27,573 nucleotides of DNA from an uncultured Clostridia bacterium. GTDB taxonomy: Bacteria > Bacillota > Clostridia > Christensenellales > Aristaeellaceae. The DNA is taken from the NCBI GenBank assembly GCA_934631055.1, contig CAKTXP010000013.1, positions 1 through 27,573 on the forward strand, written 5' to 3'. The notes under the pieces are model-generated. The model saw nothing but the letters and a program-made list of their open reading frames with translations. It was not told where the DNA came from and did not search any database. Position 1 is the first letter of the stretch. Each line of letters starts with the position of its first letter. The translations under genes were made by a program, and so were the position numbers. Shown piece after piece: positions 20,713 through 27,573 of this stretch.

Positions 20713-20757
20713 ACGTGCCTTCCGCAGGCTTTCCGCCTGCCGAAAGACACGCCGTTT
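20713..20757. terminator. Hairpin after the thymidine kinase gene
   Basis: GTGCCTTCCGCAGGC and GCCTGCCGAAAGACAC form a long stem with a TTTCC loop, about 30 bases after the tdk stop. The U runs are short on both sides (CATTTTG in the minus direction, GTTTTC in the plus direction), so it is a moderate terminator at best. Confidence 0.55.
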
Positions 20758-20786
20758 TCATAGATAATCCAATTATATCTGTCTGC

Positions 20787-21365
20787 TCAGTCGTCCAGAT
20801 TCAGATTTCGGAATGAGCCAAGGTTTCCCTCCCGCCAATGGCGGCGGCACAGGCTGACATAAGCGGAATTGCCGCCCATCATGATCTGCTCGCCCTCGCG
20901 AACGATATGTCCATTTGACACGCGCGCGTTGAACGTCGCCTTGCGCCCGCACCAGCAGATCGTTTTGATCTCCTCGATGGTATCAGCCCAGCGGAGCAGC
21001 TCGCGGCTTCCCTCAAAAAGCTCGCCGCGGAAATCCGACCGCAAGCCATAGCAGATGACGGGAATATCCCGCTCATCGACGATATCAACCAGCCGTTTCA
21101 CCTGCTCAGCCGTCAGGAAATGCGCTTCATCCACAATGACGCACTCGATTCCATCCAGACCAATCTCTTCCAGCTCTTCGACAAATCTGCACTGCGCTTC
21201 CAATCCGCATCGAGAGCGCACGATTGTCGCGCCATCGCGGTTTTCGAGCTTCGGCTTGAGCATCAGCACCTTGCGTCCGCGTTCCTGATAGTTATACTGA
21301 ACCATGACCGCGTTCGCCGTCTTGCTCGAACCCATCGCGCCATATCGAAAATAGAGCTTTGCCAT
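20787..21365 (-). CDS. tdk: Thymidine kinase (type II)
   Basis: Phosphorylates thymidine to dTMP in pyrimidine salvage. The 192-residue product has the P-loop GAMGSSKT (residues 9-16), the catalytic-base and Walker B region VIVDEAHFL (Glu80) and a structural zinc site from Cys137/Cys139 (ICWCGRKATFNAR) and Cys173/His176 (LCRRH), with the lasso segment between them. Length is normal for the TK1-like family. It starts at ATG 21365 behind AGGGGGA and has its own promoter (21401-21429). Confidence 0.97.
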   Translation of the reverse strand: MAKLYFRYGAMGSSKTANAVMVQYNYQERGRKVLMLKPKLENRDGATIVRSRCGLEAQCRFVEELEEIGLDGIECVIVDEAHFLTAEQVKRLVDIVDERDIPVICYGLRSDFRGELFEGSRELLRWADTIEEIKTICWCGRKATFNARVSNGHIVREGEQIMMGGNSAYVSLCRRHWREGNLGSFRNLNLDD

Positions 21366-21400
21366 GTTTTCCGTCCCCCTGCGTTTTTGACATTGCCCCT

Positions 21401-21429
21401 ATTATACTCTGACGCGGCGGACGATGCAA
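21401..21429 (-). promoter_or_regulatory. tdk promoter
   Basis: On the minus strand, TTGCAT (21424-21429), 17 bases, perfect TATAAT (21401-21406). It lies just after the upstream gene's stop at 21436. Confidence 0.75.
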
Positions 21430-21435
21430 CCCCGT

Positions 21436-22053
21436 TTATTCAAATCTGGCGTCCATATAGGCGCGCACGATATCCACGCATTTCTGCTCGCTCATATGTC
21501 CAGTGTTCAGGCACAGGTCGTACAGCGCCGCGTCATGCCATTCCCTGCCGGTAAAATACTTGAAATAGTCTGCACGCCGCTTATCGACTTTTTTGATCTT
21601 CTTTTCCGCTTCTTCCAGATTCAGCCCATCCGTCTCCATCACTCGGCGCACGCAGTCCACAACCGGCGCGGTCACGAATACGTTCAGCACGTTTTCCCGC
21701 CCGCGGAGGATGAAATTCGCGCATCGTCCGACGATTACGCAGCTGCGCGTCGCCGCCAGTTCGCGAATGATCTTCGCCTGATAGCGGAATAGATTCTCGT
21801 TGGAAATGAAATCGTCGCTGTCCGGCGGGATAACCTCGCCCGTGTAGACGTCGCGGGCGATACGGAACAGCGGCATCCGCTTGACCTCATCCGCCTGATT
21901 GAACAGTTCCTCGCTGATGCCGCTTTCGTCAGACGCGATCCGCAGAATCTCACGGTCATAGTATTCAAAACCCAGTTCTTTTGCAAGCAGTTTGCCCATT
22001 TTTCTGCCGCCGCTTCCATAGCTGCGCGCAATGGTGATGACGCGATTTTCCAT
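21436..22053 (-). CDS. Cytidylate kinase-like family protein
   Basis: A 205-residue P-loop protein of the cytidylate kinase-like family (PF13189), common in Clostridia and distinct from the housekeeping Cmk. The nucleotide-binding loop is the family form ARSYGSGGRKMG (residues 9-20), followed by GFEYYDREIL. A central VIVGRCANFIL and the lid-like RRADYFKYFTGREWHDA complete the pattern. The substrate is not established for the family. ATG 22053 lies 5 bases after AGGAGGG. Confidence 0.88.
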   Translation of the reverse strand: MENRVITIARSYGSGGRKMGKLLAKELGFEYYDREILRIASDESGISEELFNQADEVKRMPLFRIARDVYTGEVIPPDSDDFISNENLFRYQAKIIRELAATRSCVIVGRCANFILRGRENVLNVFVTAPVVDCVRRVMETDGLNLEEAEKKIKKVDKRRADYFKYFTGREWHDAALYDLCLNTGHMSEQKCVDIVRAYMDARFE

Positions 22054-22103
22054 ACGATCCCTCCTGACTGATTTTACGAAGCAACGAGGTTTTCCTCACC
22101 TCC

Positions 22104-22131
22104 ATTATATCAGTTTTTAGGATAAAATCAA
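22104..22131 (-). promoter_or_regulatory. Promoter of the cytidylate kinase-like gene
   Basis: On the minus strand, TTGATT (22126-22131), 16 bases, perfect TATAAT (22104-22109). The leader has a small GAGG/CCTC hairpin just after the start. Confidence 0.7.
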
Positions 22132-22190
22132 CAGAAATCCGCCATGATTTATGTATATTCAACAGGCACGCATCCGTTCCAACGCCGGTT

Positions 22191-22844
22191 TTATCTTTCG
22201 CGCATGACAAACGGTATGATCCCGTCAAGCGTCGGCGCGATGATTGTACAGAGCGCCGCCGTTTTCTCATCCGGCTCATCCTGATCCGGTATCATCGCCA
22301 CGCGCATTCCCGCGTCATATGCCGCCCGCACGCCGCTGGGCGAATCCTCCACGCCCAGCATATCCTCCGGCTTCAACCCAAGCTTCTCCGCCGCCAGCAG
22401 ATAAACGTCCGGCGCAGGCTTCCCATGCGCGACCATCTCCGCGCAGGCGATGGCGTCAAACATCGTTTCCGCGCCCACTATCCGCAGATATTTGCGCGCT
22501 CTGCCCTCTGGTGTTGCCGTCGCCAGCCCGATGCGTATGCCCATCTTTTTGAGCGTCGTCAACGTCGCCAGCATCTCCGGTTTCGGCTCCACGCCGTTTT
22601 CGTCGATATAAGCTTCCATCAATTCACGCCGAAGCGCACGCACCGCATGATAATCAAACTCAGCGCAGACCTCACGCCTGAGCAGCGGCGCGGCGCTTTC
22701 CGCCGCCATCGAGCGGATCATCAGCGCATGCCTGTCCTCCATCGGATAACCCATCCGCCGCGCCGCTTCCACCCAGAAGCGTCGGTAGAGCTTTTCCGTA
22801 TCGAGCAGCGTCCCATCCAGATCAAAAACAACGCCGCGAATCAT
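22191..22844 (-). CDS. HAD-superfamily phosphatase, beta-phosphoglucomutase-like
   Basis: A 217-residue haloacid dehalogenase-type hydrolase. Motif I is FDLDGTLLDT (nucleophile Asp8, acid/base Asp10), an alpha-helical cap occupies about 16-85, motif II is LATATPEG, motif III is HGKPAPDVY and motif IV is GVEDSPSGV. The cap type and motifs fit beta-phosphoglucomutase-like or sugar-phosphate phosphatases; the substrate cannot be told. I chose ATG 22844 because AAGGGG is 7 bases upstream; ATG 22850 is too close to it. It lies 17 bases downstream of the dehydrogenase gene and is probably co-transcribed. Confidence 0.92.
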   Translation of the reverse strand: MIRGVVFDLDGTLLDTEKLYRRFWVEAARRMGYPMEDRHALMIRSMAAESAAPLLRREVCAEFDYHAVRALRRELMEAYIDENGVEPKPEMLATLTTLKKMGIRIGLATATPEGRARKYLRIVGAETMFDAIACAEMVAHGKPAPDVYLLAAEKLGLKPEDMLGVEDSPSGVRAAYDAGMRVAMIPDQDEPDEKTAALCTIIAPTLDGIIPFVMRER

Positions 22845-22861
22845 CGGCATTCCCCTTTCGC

Positions 22862-23827
22862 TTATCTGCTGACCACATTCACAGGACTGCCCGCCGCATA
22901 TGCGCGCACGTTGTCCACCACGATTTTCAGCAGTCTCTCCCTTGTTTGCAGCGGCGCCCACGCGACATGCGGCGTCAAAATGACATTCGGCGCATGCAGC
23001 AGCGGATCGCTCTCCTTCGGCGGTTCCTCGCTCAGCACATCCGCCATATAGCAGGCGACTTTTCCCACCCTGAGCGCATCTGCCATCGCCTGCTCATCGA
23101 CCAGCGGTCCGCGCGCCGTGTTGATAACCCGAACGCCCGATTTCATCTTCTCAATCGTCTGCGTGTCGATCATGCCGCGGTTTTTATCCGTCAGCGGGCA
23201 ATGCAGCGAAATCACGTCGCTTTCCGAAATCAACTCGTCAAAGCTCACAAATCGGATGCTTTCCCAGCCGTCCTTCGGATGCGGCACATAGACAAGCACC
23301 CGCATGCCAAGCGCCTGCGCAATGCCCGCAACGCTCTTCCCGATGTTGCCAAAGCCGATCAAGCCTATCGTCTTGCCTGCTGCTTCCTCCGTTTTTGCGC
23401 TCAAGAAGCAGAAATCTCGGCTTCTCTGCCATGCGCCGTCATGTACCTGCGCATCGTATGCGGCGACATGGCTCAGGCTTTCCAGCAAAAGCGCCGCCGT
23501 ATGCTGAGCCACCGCCTGCGTCGAATATGCCGGCGCATTCGTCACGACAATGCCCCGCTTTTTCGCTTCCGCGATATCGACAACGTTGTACCCCGTCGCC
23601 GTTACGCCGACATAGCGAAGCGACGGACAGGCTTCCATCACTTCCCTCGTGATGGCGACCTTGTTGGTCAGTACGATCTGCGCATCGTCGATACGCGCGA
23701 GAGTCTCCTCCGGCGCTGTCCGCTCGTAGACCGTCACATCGCCCAGCGTTCTCAGCGCATCGTAATTCAATTCATCCGCGCAAAGCGTATAGGCATCCAG
23801 TACGACGATTTTTCTCTTTTCAGCCAT
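22862..23827 (-). CDS. D-2-hydroxyacid dehydrogenase, glycerate/hydroxypyruvate type
   Basis: An NAD-dependent reductase of 2-keto acids, probably glycerate dehydrogenase (hydroxypyruvate to D-glycerate). The 321-residue product has the Rossmann motif GFGNIG (158-163), catalytic Arg239 (NTARGPLVDE), Glu268 (SEEPP) and His287 in TPHVAW; the PHxAW form is typical of glycerate dehydrogenases. I chose ATG 23827 (MAEKRKIVVL) after AAAGGATGG. It is the first gene of a two-gene unit with the HAD phosphatase, so glycerate or phosphoglycolate metabolism is possible, but the substrates are not proved. Confidence 0.92.
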   Translation of the reverse strand: MAEKRKIVVLDAYTLCADELNYDALRTLGDVTVYERTAPEETLARIDDAQIVLTNKVAITREVMEACPSLRYVGVTATGYNVVDIAEAKKRGIVVTNAPAYSTQAVAQHTAALLLESLSHVAAYDAQVHDGAWQRSRDFCFLSAKTEEAAGKTIGLIGFGNIGKSVAGIAQALGMRVLVYVPHPKDGWESIRFVSFDELISESDVISLHCPLTDKNRGMIDTQTIEKMKSGVRVINTARGPLVDEQAMADALRVGKVACYMADVLSEEPPKESDPLLHAPNVILTPHVAWAPLQTRERLLKIVVDNVRAYAAGSPVNVVSR

Positions 23828-23858
23828 TTTTTGTCCATCCTTTCGCTTTCTCTCTTCC

Positions 23859-23887
23859 ATTATACGACAGCCCTTCCAGCCTTTCAA
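23859..23887 (-). promoter_or_regulatory. Promoter of the dehydrogenase-phosphatase unit
   Basis: On the minus strand, TTGAAA (23882-23887), 17 bases, perfect TATAAT (23859-23864). It is divergent from the promoter at 23901-23929, with only 13 bases between the two -35 boxes. Confidence 0.8.
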
Positions 23888-23900
23888 CCCTGCGCGAAGA

Positions 23901-23929
23901 TTGACTTTTTTCCTGTTCCCTGTTATACT
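23901..23929 (+). promoter_or_regulatory. Extended -10 promoter of the secreted-protein gene
   Basis: TTGACT (23901-23906), 17-base spacer ending in TGT, TATACT (23924-23929). Confidence 0.8.
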
Positions 23930-23981
23930 GATTCCATCATGTTTTGACTATGATCCATATTCGCAAACGGAGGCATCCGAT

Positions 23982-24635
23982 ATGAAGCGTATTCTTCTTT
24001 TCCTCGCCGCAGCGCTGGCGACTGTCGCCGTAGCGCAGGCGGAATCCACTCTGGATTTTTCAACCCTTGAGCTTGATAACCCGTTGGCAACACCCGTCGC
24101 CGTCGATCCGATTGATAAGCCGACGCCGACCCCTTCGCCGACGCCGAATTATATGTACGAAACTTATACCAGCGATTCCATGGGTATTTCTTTCGCCATC
24201 CCGTATTCCTGGCTGCTCAACCCCAGTACCAATCAGGAAACCACGCTTCAGTTCGTCGAACCGAAGAGCGAGATGATGGAGCCGGACGGTTATCAAACCC
24301 GCCTGACGATCGAGCGTTTTTCTGCCGGTTTGAACCAGACCGCCGCCGATGCCCGCACACGGCTTGAGTCCGTGCTGACCGAGCTGGAAGGCATGTTCAC
24401 CACCTTCAAAGCCAACGACATCGCCACCGCATCAATCGGCGGTGCAAACGGCTATTACTGCTACTACCGTGCCACCTATAACGACGGCACGAAGGAATAC
24501 AGCATGCGCGGACGCATCGTTATCGTCGCTCATGAAAAAGATCTGTTCCAGATTCGTCTGACTGCGCCGAGCAACTGGTATTCCTACTACAATTTCGTTT
24601 ATCGTCAGATTCGCCAGACGTTCAAATTCAATTAA
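23982..24635 (+). CDS. Secreted protein with proline-rich linker and PsbP-like domain
   Basis: The 217-residue product has a signal peptide (MKRILLFLAAALATVAVAQA, cleavage before ES), a low-complexity spacer with KPTPTPSPTPNY (about 55-67) and a C-terminal domain (about 70-217) starting YTSDSMGISFAIPYSWLL and ending IRQTFKFN. That pattern resembles PsbP/DUF1795-like lipid- or wall-associated domains. No lipobox Cys is present. ATG 23982 lies 8 bases after GGAGG; an in-frame upstream extension crosses the promoter and is not coding. Monocistronic with its own terminator. Function unknown. Confidence 0.82.
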   Translation: MKRILLFLAAALATVAVAQAESTLDFSTLELDNPLATPVAVDPIDKPTPTPSPTPNYMYETYTSDSMGISFAIPYSWLLNPSTNQETTLQFVEPKSEMMEPDGYQTRLTIERFSAGLNQTAADARTRLESVLTELEGMFTTFKANDIATASIGGANGYYCYYRATYNDGTKEYSMRGRIVIVAHEKDLFQIRLTAPSNWYSYYNFVYRQIRQTFKFN

Positions 24636-24650
24636 GCTCATACACGAAAG

Positions 24651-24681
24651 CGCCCTGCCGACAATGGACAGGGCGTTTTTA
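24651..24681 (+). terminator. Terminator of the secreted-protein gene
   Basis: CGCCCTG (24651-24657) and CAGGGCG (24669-24675) with an 11-base loop, followed by TTTTTAT. Confidence 0.88.
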
Positions 24682-24766
24682 TATGGATTGCGTTGCGCGG
24701 CTTTAATTAGACCAAAATCAAGATGAAGCATCTTTCATGCGCCTTGCGCATACGATGAACTAACGT

Positions 24767-24852
24767 AAAAAAGCGGGCTGAGCCCGTCTCCGCCACAGTC
24801 CGTAAAAATTCAAAGCTTTACGCACGCGAGCAAGCTTTATGCAATTTCCTAT
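24767..24852 (-). repeat. Dispersed repeat copy B, ends in a terminator
   Basis: About 86 bp and homologous to copy A (11323-11412). In minus-strand sense it begins ATAGGAAATTGC, has an AAGCTT-based hairpin in the middle and ends in CGGGC-TCA-GCCCG plus TTTTTT (24767-24772). It is placed 5 bases after the U run of the hairpin at 24862-24881. It lies in the 392-bp gene-free gap 24636-25027, which otherwise holds only terminators and an AT-rich stretch (24682-24766) where I see nothing else. Confidence 0.75.
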
Positions 24853-24856
24853 AAGG

Positions 24857-24881
24857 TAAAAAGCCGACCCGAAGGTCGGCT
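24857..24881 (-). terminator. Second terminator downstream of ftsZ
   Basis: AGCCGACC and GGTCGGCT form an 8-bp stem with a CGAA/TTCG tetraloop (24862-24881), with a minus-strand U run read from about 24858-24862. Confidence 0.8.
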
Positions 24882-24893
24882 CAGACTGTAGAC

Positions 24894-24927
24894 AAAAAGC
24901 TATTCTCCCCCGAAGGGGGAGAATAGC
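24894..24927 (-). terminator. First strong terminator downstream of ftsZ
   Basis: GCTATTCTCCCCC and GGGGGAGAATAGC form a perfect 13-bp stem with a 3-base loop (24899-24927), followed on the minus strand by TTTTT (24894-24898). It is about 100 bases after the ftsZ stop; a weaker hairpin (AGCCAAGTTTG against CAAGCTGGGCT) lies between. Confidence 0.9.
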
Positions 24928-25027
24928 CCTTTCCGCAAATGAAAGAATAGCTGAATTTCTTAATCTTGCTATTCAAGCCAAGTTTGCTTATATCAACAAG
25001 CTGGGCTCAGATGCTCGTGAATCAGAT

Positions 25028-26362
25028 TTACTTACGACGCATATAGGCGGGAATGCCATCCATGAAAGAACGCGGCGTGCTGCGGTCTTCCTTCTGCTCC
25101 TGATTTGGGACATTCTGGTTCGGCGCAGGCATGTCAGGCATCGTCGCGTAGGGGGACACGCGCTGACCGGATACGCCTTCGTTGACGAACGCCGGTACTT
25201 CCGGCTCGCCGTTCATACCGCCCTGCTGCGGCGCGGCATAGCCCGCCGTCACCGGCTGATAGGTCGGGTCATAGCGGTAATTTCCGCGCGGCATGCCGCC
25301 CTGCATGCCCTGCGGCTGATAGCTGGGCGTATAGCTCTGCGGCACATACGGCGCCTGCGACGGAAGCGTTGCCGGACGCTCGATGCTGCTCGCGCGCGGC
25401 GGGAACGGCACCTTCTCAAAGCCGGTCGCGATGACCGTGATATGCACCTCGTCCTCCAGCGCGTCGTCGATGCTCGCGCCGAAGATGATGTTCGCCTCGC
25501 TGTCCGCGGCGGCGGTGATCATCTCGACCGCATCATTGATATCCACAATGCTGCAATTGGAGTTGCAGGTCACGTTAATCAGCACGGCGCGCGCACCGTC
25601 GATGCTGGTCTCCAGCATCGGGGAAGAAATCGCGTTCTGCGCGGCGTCCGCCATTGCCTTCTCGCCCTTGCCGATGCCGATGCCCAGATGCGCCATGCCG
25701 CCGGACTCCATGACCGCCTTCACGTCCGCAAAGTCCAAGTTGATGATGCCCGTCTGGCTGATGAGGTCAGAGATGCCCTGAATGCCCTGGCGAAGCACGT
25801 CGTCCGCAAAGTTAAACGCGCCTTTGAAGCTCGTTCCCTTCGGGCAGACCTGAAGCAGCCGCTCGTTCGGGATGACGACCAGCGTATCCACGCGCTGTTT
25901 CAGCTCGTCGATGCCGGATTCGGCTTTGCGCATGCGCGTCTTGCCTTCAAACGCGAACGGCTTGGTCACGACCGCAATAGTCAGGATGCCCATATCGCGC
26001 GCGATCTCCGCGACAACGGGAGCCGCGCCCGTGCCGGTGCCGCCGCCCATGCCCGCGGTCACAAAGACCAGATCCGCGCCCTTGAGCGCGCTGGCAATCT
26101 CCTCGCGGCTCTCCTCGGCGGCCTTCTTGCCGATCTCCGGCGTAGCGCCTGCGCCCAGGCCTTTGGTCAGCTTTTCGCCAATCTGGATCATGGTCGCCGC
26201 CCGGCTGGTGCGCAGCGCCTGAACATCGGTATTGACAGCAATAAAGTCAACGCCGGTCACGCCGCAGTCTACCATGCGGTTCAGCGCGTTTCCGCCGCCG
26301 CCGCCACAGCCGACGACCTTGATGGAAGCTGCCGGACGCTCATCCATTTCAATTTCAAACAC
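25028..26362 (-). CDS. ftsZ: Cell division GTPase FtsZ
   Basis: The tubulin-like protein that forms the division ring. The 444-residue product has the GTP-binding signature GGGTGTG (106-112), the T3 loop GCGGGGGNALN (18-28 region) and the T7 catalytic loop NLDFADVKAVM (about 207). A long proline/glutamine/glycine-rich linker (about 330-430) follows, then the C-terminal conserved peptide MDGIPAYMRRK, which binds FtsA and other partners. The linker is longer than in many Firmicutes. The GTG start at 26362 is 6 bases after AAAGGGGGA. It lies 41 bases after ftsA, with which it forms the usual operon. Confidence 0.98.
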   Translation of the reverse strand: MFEIEMDERPAASIKVVGCGGGGGNALNRMVDCGVTGVDFIAVNTDVQALRTSRAATMIQIGEKLTKGLGAGATPEIGKKAAEESREEIASALKGADLVFVTAGMGGGTGTGAAPVVAEIARDMGILTIAVVTKPFAFEGKTRMRKAESGIDELKQRVDTLVVIPNERLLQVCPKGTSFKGAFNFADDVLRQGIQGISDLISQTGIINLDFADVKAVMESGGMAHLGIGIGKGEKAMADAAQNAISSPMLETSIDGARAVLINVTCNSNCSIVDINDAVEMITAAADSEANIIFGASIDDALEDEVHITVIATGFEKVPFPPRASSIERPATLPSQAPYVPQSYTPSYQPQGMQGGMPRGNYRYDPTYQPVTAGYAAPQQGGMNGEPEVPAFVNEGVSGQRVSPYATMPDMPAPNQNVPNQEQKEDRSTPRSFMDGIPAYMRRK

Positions 26363-26403
26363 AGGAAATCCCCCTTTTGTTTCGCTTTCAATAGAAAACC
26401 GGT

Positions 26404-27573
26404 TTATTTCTTACGGAAGACCCGCTTAATGCGATCCAGCAGCCCTTCGTCCTGCTCTTCCTGTTCGATGGTATTGTATACCAGTTCGAGCAGTCCGCTG
26501 CCGCTGGCGTAGATCTGCGCGGGCTTGAGTTTTACGGTCTTTGCCGTCGCTTCGCGGACGTTGCGGGAAAGCTTGCCCGCCGCGTACACCCTTGCGCCGG
26601 CCATCGGCATCAATCCGCCGCCGGTAAAATATACATTCGACCAGTTTCCCAGCCGGATACCGCTCTTTTTGATGGCGTCGTCGATCATTTCAAGCATCTC
26701 GTCCACGCGCGCGTCGATGATCATGCTCACCTGCTCGCCGGAGAAGCTCTCCATCTGACCATTCTCGCCCTGTACCTCAATCTGCGTGTTCTTCGGAGCG
26801 TTGAATGTATAGGCGCGCTTGATCTTTTCACACATGTCAAACGGCTTTTCCAGCCCGTAGGTCAGATCCAGCGTAATATGCGCACCGCCGACCGGCAGAA
26901 CCTTCTGCCAGATGAGTGCGTCGCCCTCGACCGCCATCACTTCTGTGGACAGATAACCCACGTCTACGAGGATCGCCGTATGGTCGCGCTCCTCAAACGG
27001 GATCATCTGCATCGCTTCGCCCACCGAGGTCGAGAAGAAGCCGCGCACCTCGATACCCAGTTCCTTGAGCCGCTCCGTCACGTCGTTGATAAAGAACTGA
27101 TCCGCCAGAACGAAACCGATCATGCCTTCCAGCGTCGAGCCCTTCTGATCGACCGGTTCGAGCGTTTTCTGCCCGCCATCGACCTTGAACCACGCCGGAG
27201 ACCGGTGAATAATGACGCCCGTCGGGCGGTCGAGCATTTCGGTCGCCTGTCTCTGCAGTTTTTCGACGTCCGCGCTGGTGACCTTGGGGTCTGCTCCCTG
27301 GAGCGCGACGCTCGATTCGATTACATATACCCGAACGAACTCGCCCGGCACGCCCACATAAACCTCTTTGATATGGGTTCCGACTTTGTTTTCAGCCGCT
27401 TCGATCGCGCTGGCAATCGCATCGGAAACCTCCGAGGGGGCATTCCACTCGCCGTTCATGAAGCCGTCATACTGCGCCATGCCCGCCGATGTAATCGTCA
27501 CCTTCTGATACGCGCTCTCCTCCGCAAGCAATACCAGAACCTTGGATGTGCCAAAGTCCAGAACCGCCGTCGC
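26404..27573 (-). CDS. ftsA: Cell division protein FtsA, 5' end cut by the window edge
   Basis: The actin-like protein that tethers FtsZ to the membrane. The frame runs from the right edge to 26404 (389 residues visible). It begins within the first phosphate-binding strand (AVLDFGTSKVLVLLAEE), so only a few residues are missing. The later nucleotide site shows VDVGYLSTEVMAVEG and YFTGGGLMPMAGA. The last residues, GLLDRIKRVFRKK, form the amphipathic membrane-targeting helix expected of FtsA. The sequence is fairly divergent, but its place directly upstream of ftsZ supports the call. Confidence 0.94.
   Translation of the reverse strand, partial: ATAVLDFGTSKVLVLLAEESAYQKVTITSAGMAQYDGFMNGEWNAPSEVSDAIASAIEAAENKVGTHIKEVYVGVPGEFVRVYVIESSVALQGADPKVTSADVEKLQRQATEMLDRPTGVIIHRSPAWFKVDGGQKTLEPVDQKGSTLEGMIGFVLADQFFINDVTERLKELGIEVRGFFSTSVGEAMQMIPFEERDHTAILVDVGYLSTEVMAVEGDALIWQKVLPVGGAHITLDLTYGLEKPFDMCEKIKRAYTFNAPKNTQIEVQGENGQMESFSGEQVSMIIDARVDEMLEMIDDAIKKSGIRLGNWSNVYFTGGGLMPMAGARVYAAGKLSRNVREATAKTVKLKPAQIYASGSGLLELVYNTIEQEEQDEGLLDRIKRVFRKK

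Overview
The window looks like chromosome from a GC-rich, spore-forming, anaerobic member of the Firmicutes (class Clostridia). The evidence is a spoVA operon, strong AGGAGG-type ribosome binding sites with several GTG and TTG starts, a T-box leader, sigma-A promoters, a FloA/NfeD pair and a sodium-pump biotin decarboxylase operon. Genus cannot be fixed from this sequence alone. I see no tRNA, rRNA, CRISPR array, phage or insertion sequence. Most genes are on the minus strand.

Left part (1-2.9 kb): a truncated minus-strand gene at the edge, then spoVAC-spoVAD-spoVAE (dipicolinic acid transport into spores). Divergent from it is monocistronic rpsT with a textbook promoter and terminator. Next comes a 209-bp imperfect inverted repeat in the convergent gap before the next operon.

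2.9-8.0 kb (minus): nfeD-floA-unknown membrane protein-LytTR response regulator, then two tandem uracil-DNA glycosylase paralogues (one without Fe-S cysteines), a small membrane protein and trmL. 8.0-10.2 kb (plus): a tyrosine T-box leader, tyrS and a YigZ/IMPACT protein. 10.3-11.3 kb: an AraC/GyrI-type regulator.

11.5-16.8 kb (minus): a five-gene operon, mmdA-like carboxyltransferase, delta/gamma anchor, biotin carrier, OadB-type sodium pump and OadA/PycB-type (5S) carboxyltransferase. It holds both kinds of carboxyltransferase seen in transcarboxylase together with a Na+-pumping subunit, suggesting carboxyl transfer between an acyl-CoA and pyruvate/oxaloacetate coupled to sodium export.

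17.0-24.6 kb: mnmM (tRNA wobble-uridine methyltransferase) with a secreted two-repeat protein; the Mrp ATPase; a small membrane protein plus DUF4230 protein; thymidine kinase; a cytidylate-kinase-like protein; and a D-2-hydroxyacid dehydrogenase plus HAD phosphatase, divergent from a secreted proline-linker protein. 24.6-27.6 kb: a gene-free convergent region packed with terminators and one copy of a dispersed repeat, then ftsA-ftsZ (minus), with ftsA cut by the window edge.

The least explained items are a roughly 90-bp terminator-ended repeat present twice (after the biotin decarboxylase operon and after ftsZ), the 209-bp inverted repeat, the hybrid transcarboxylase/sodium-pump operon and its signal-peptide-bearing OadB.
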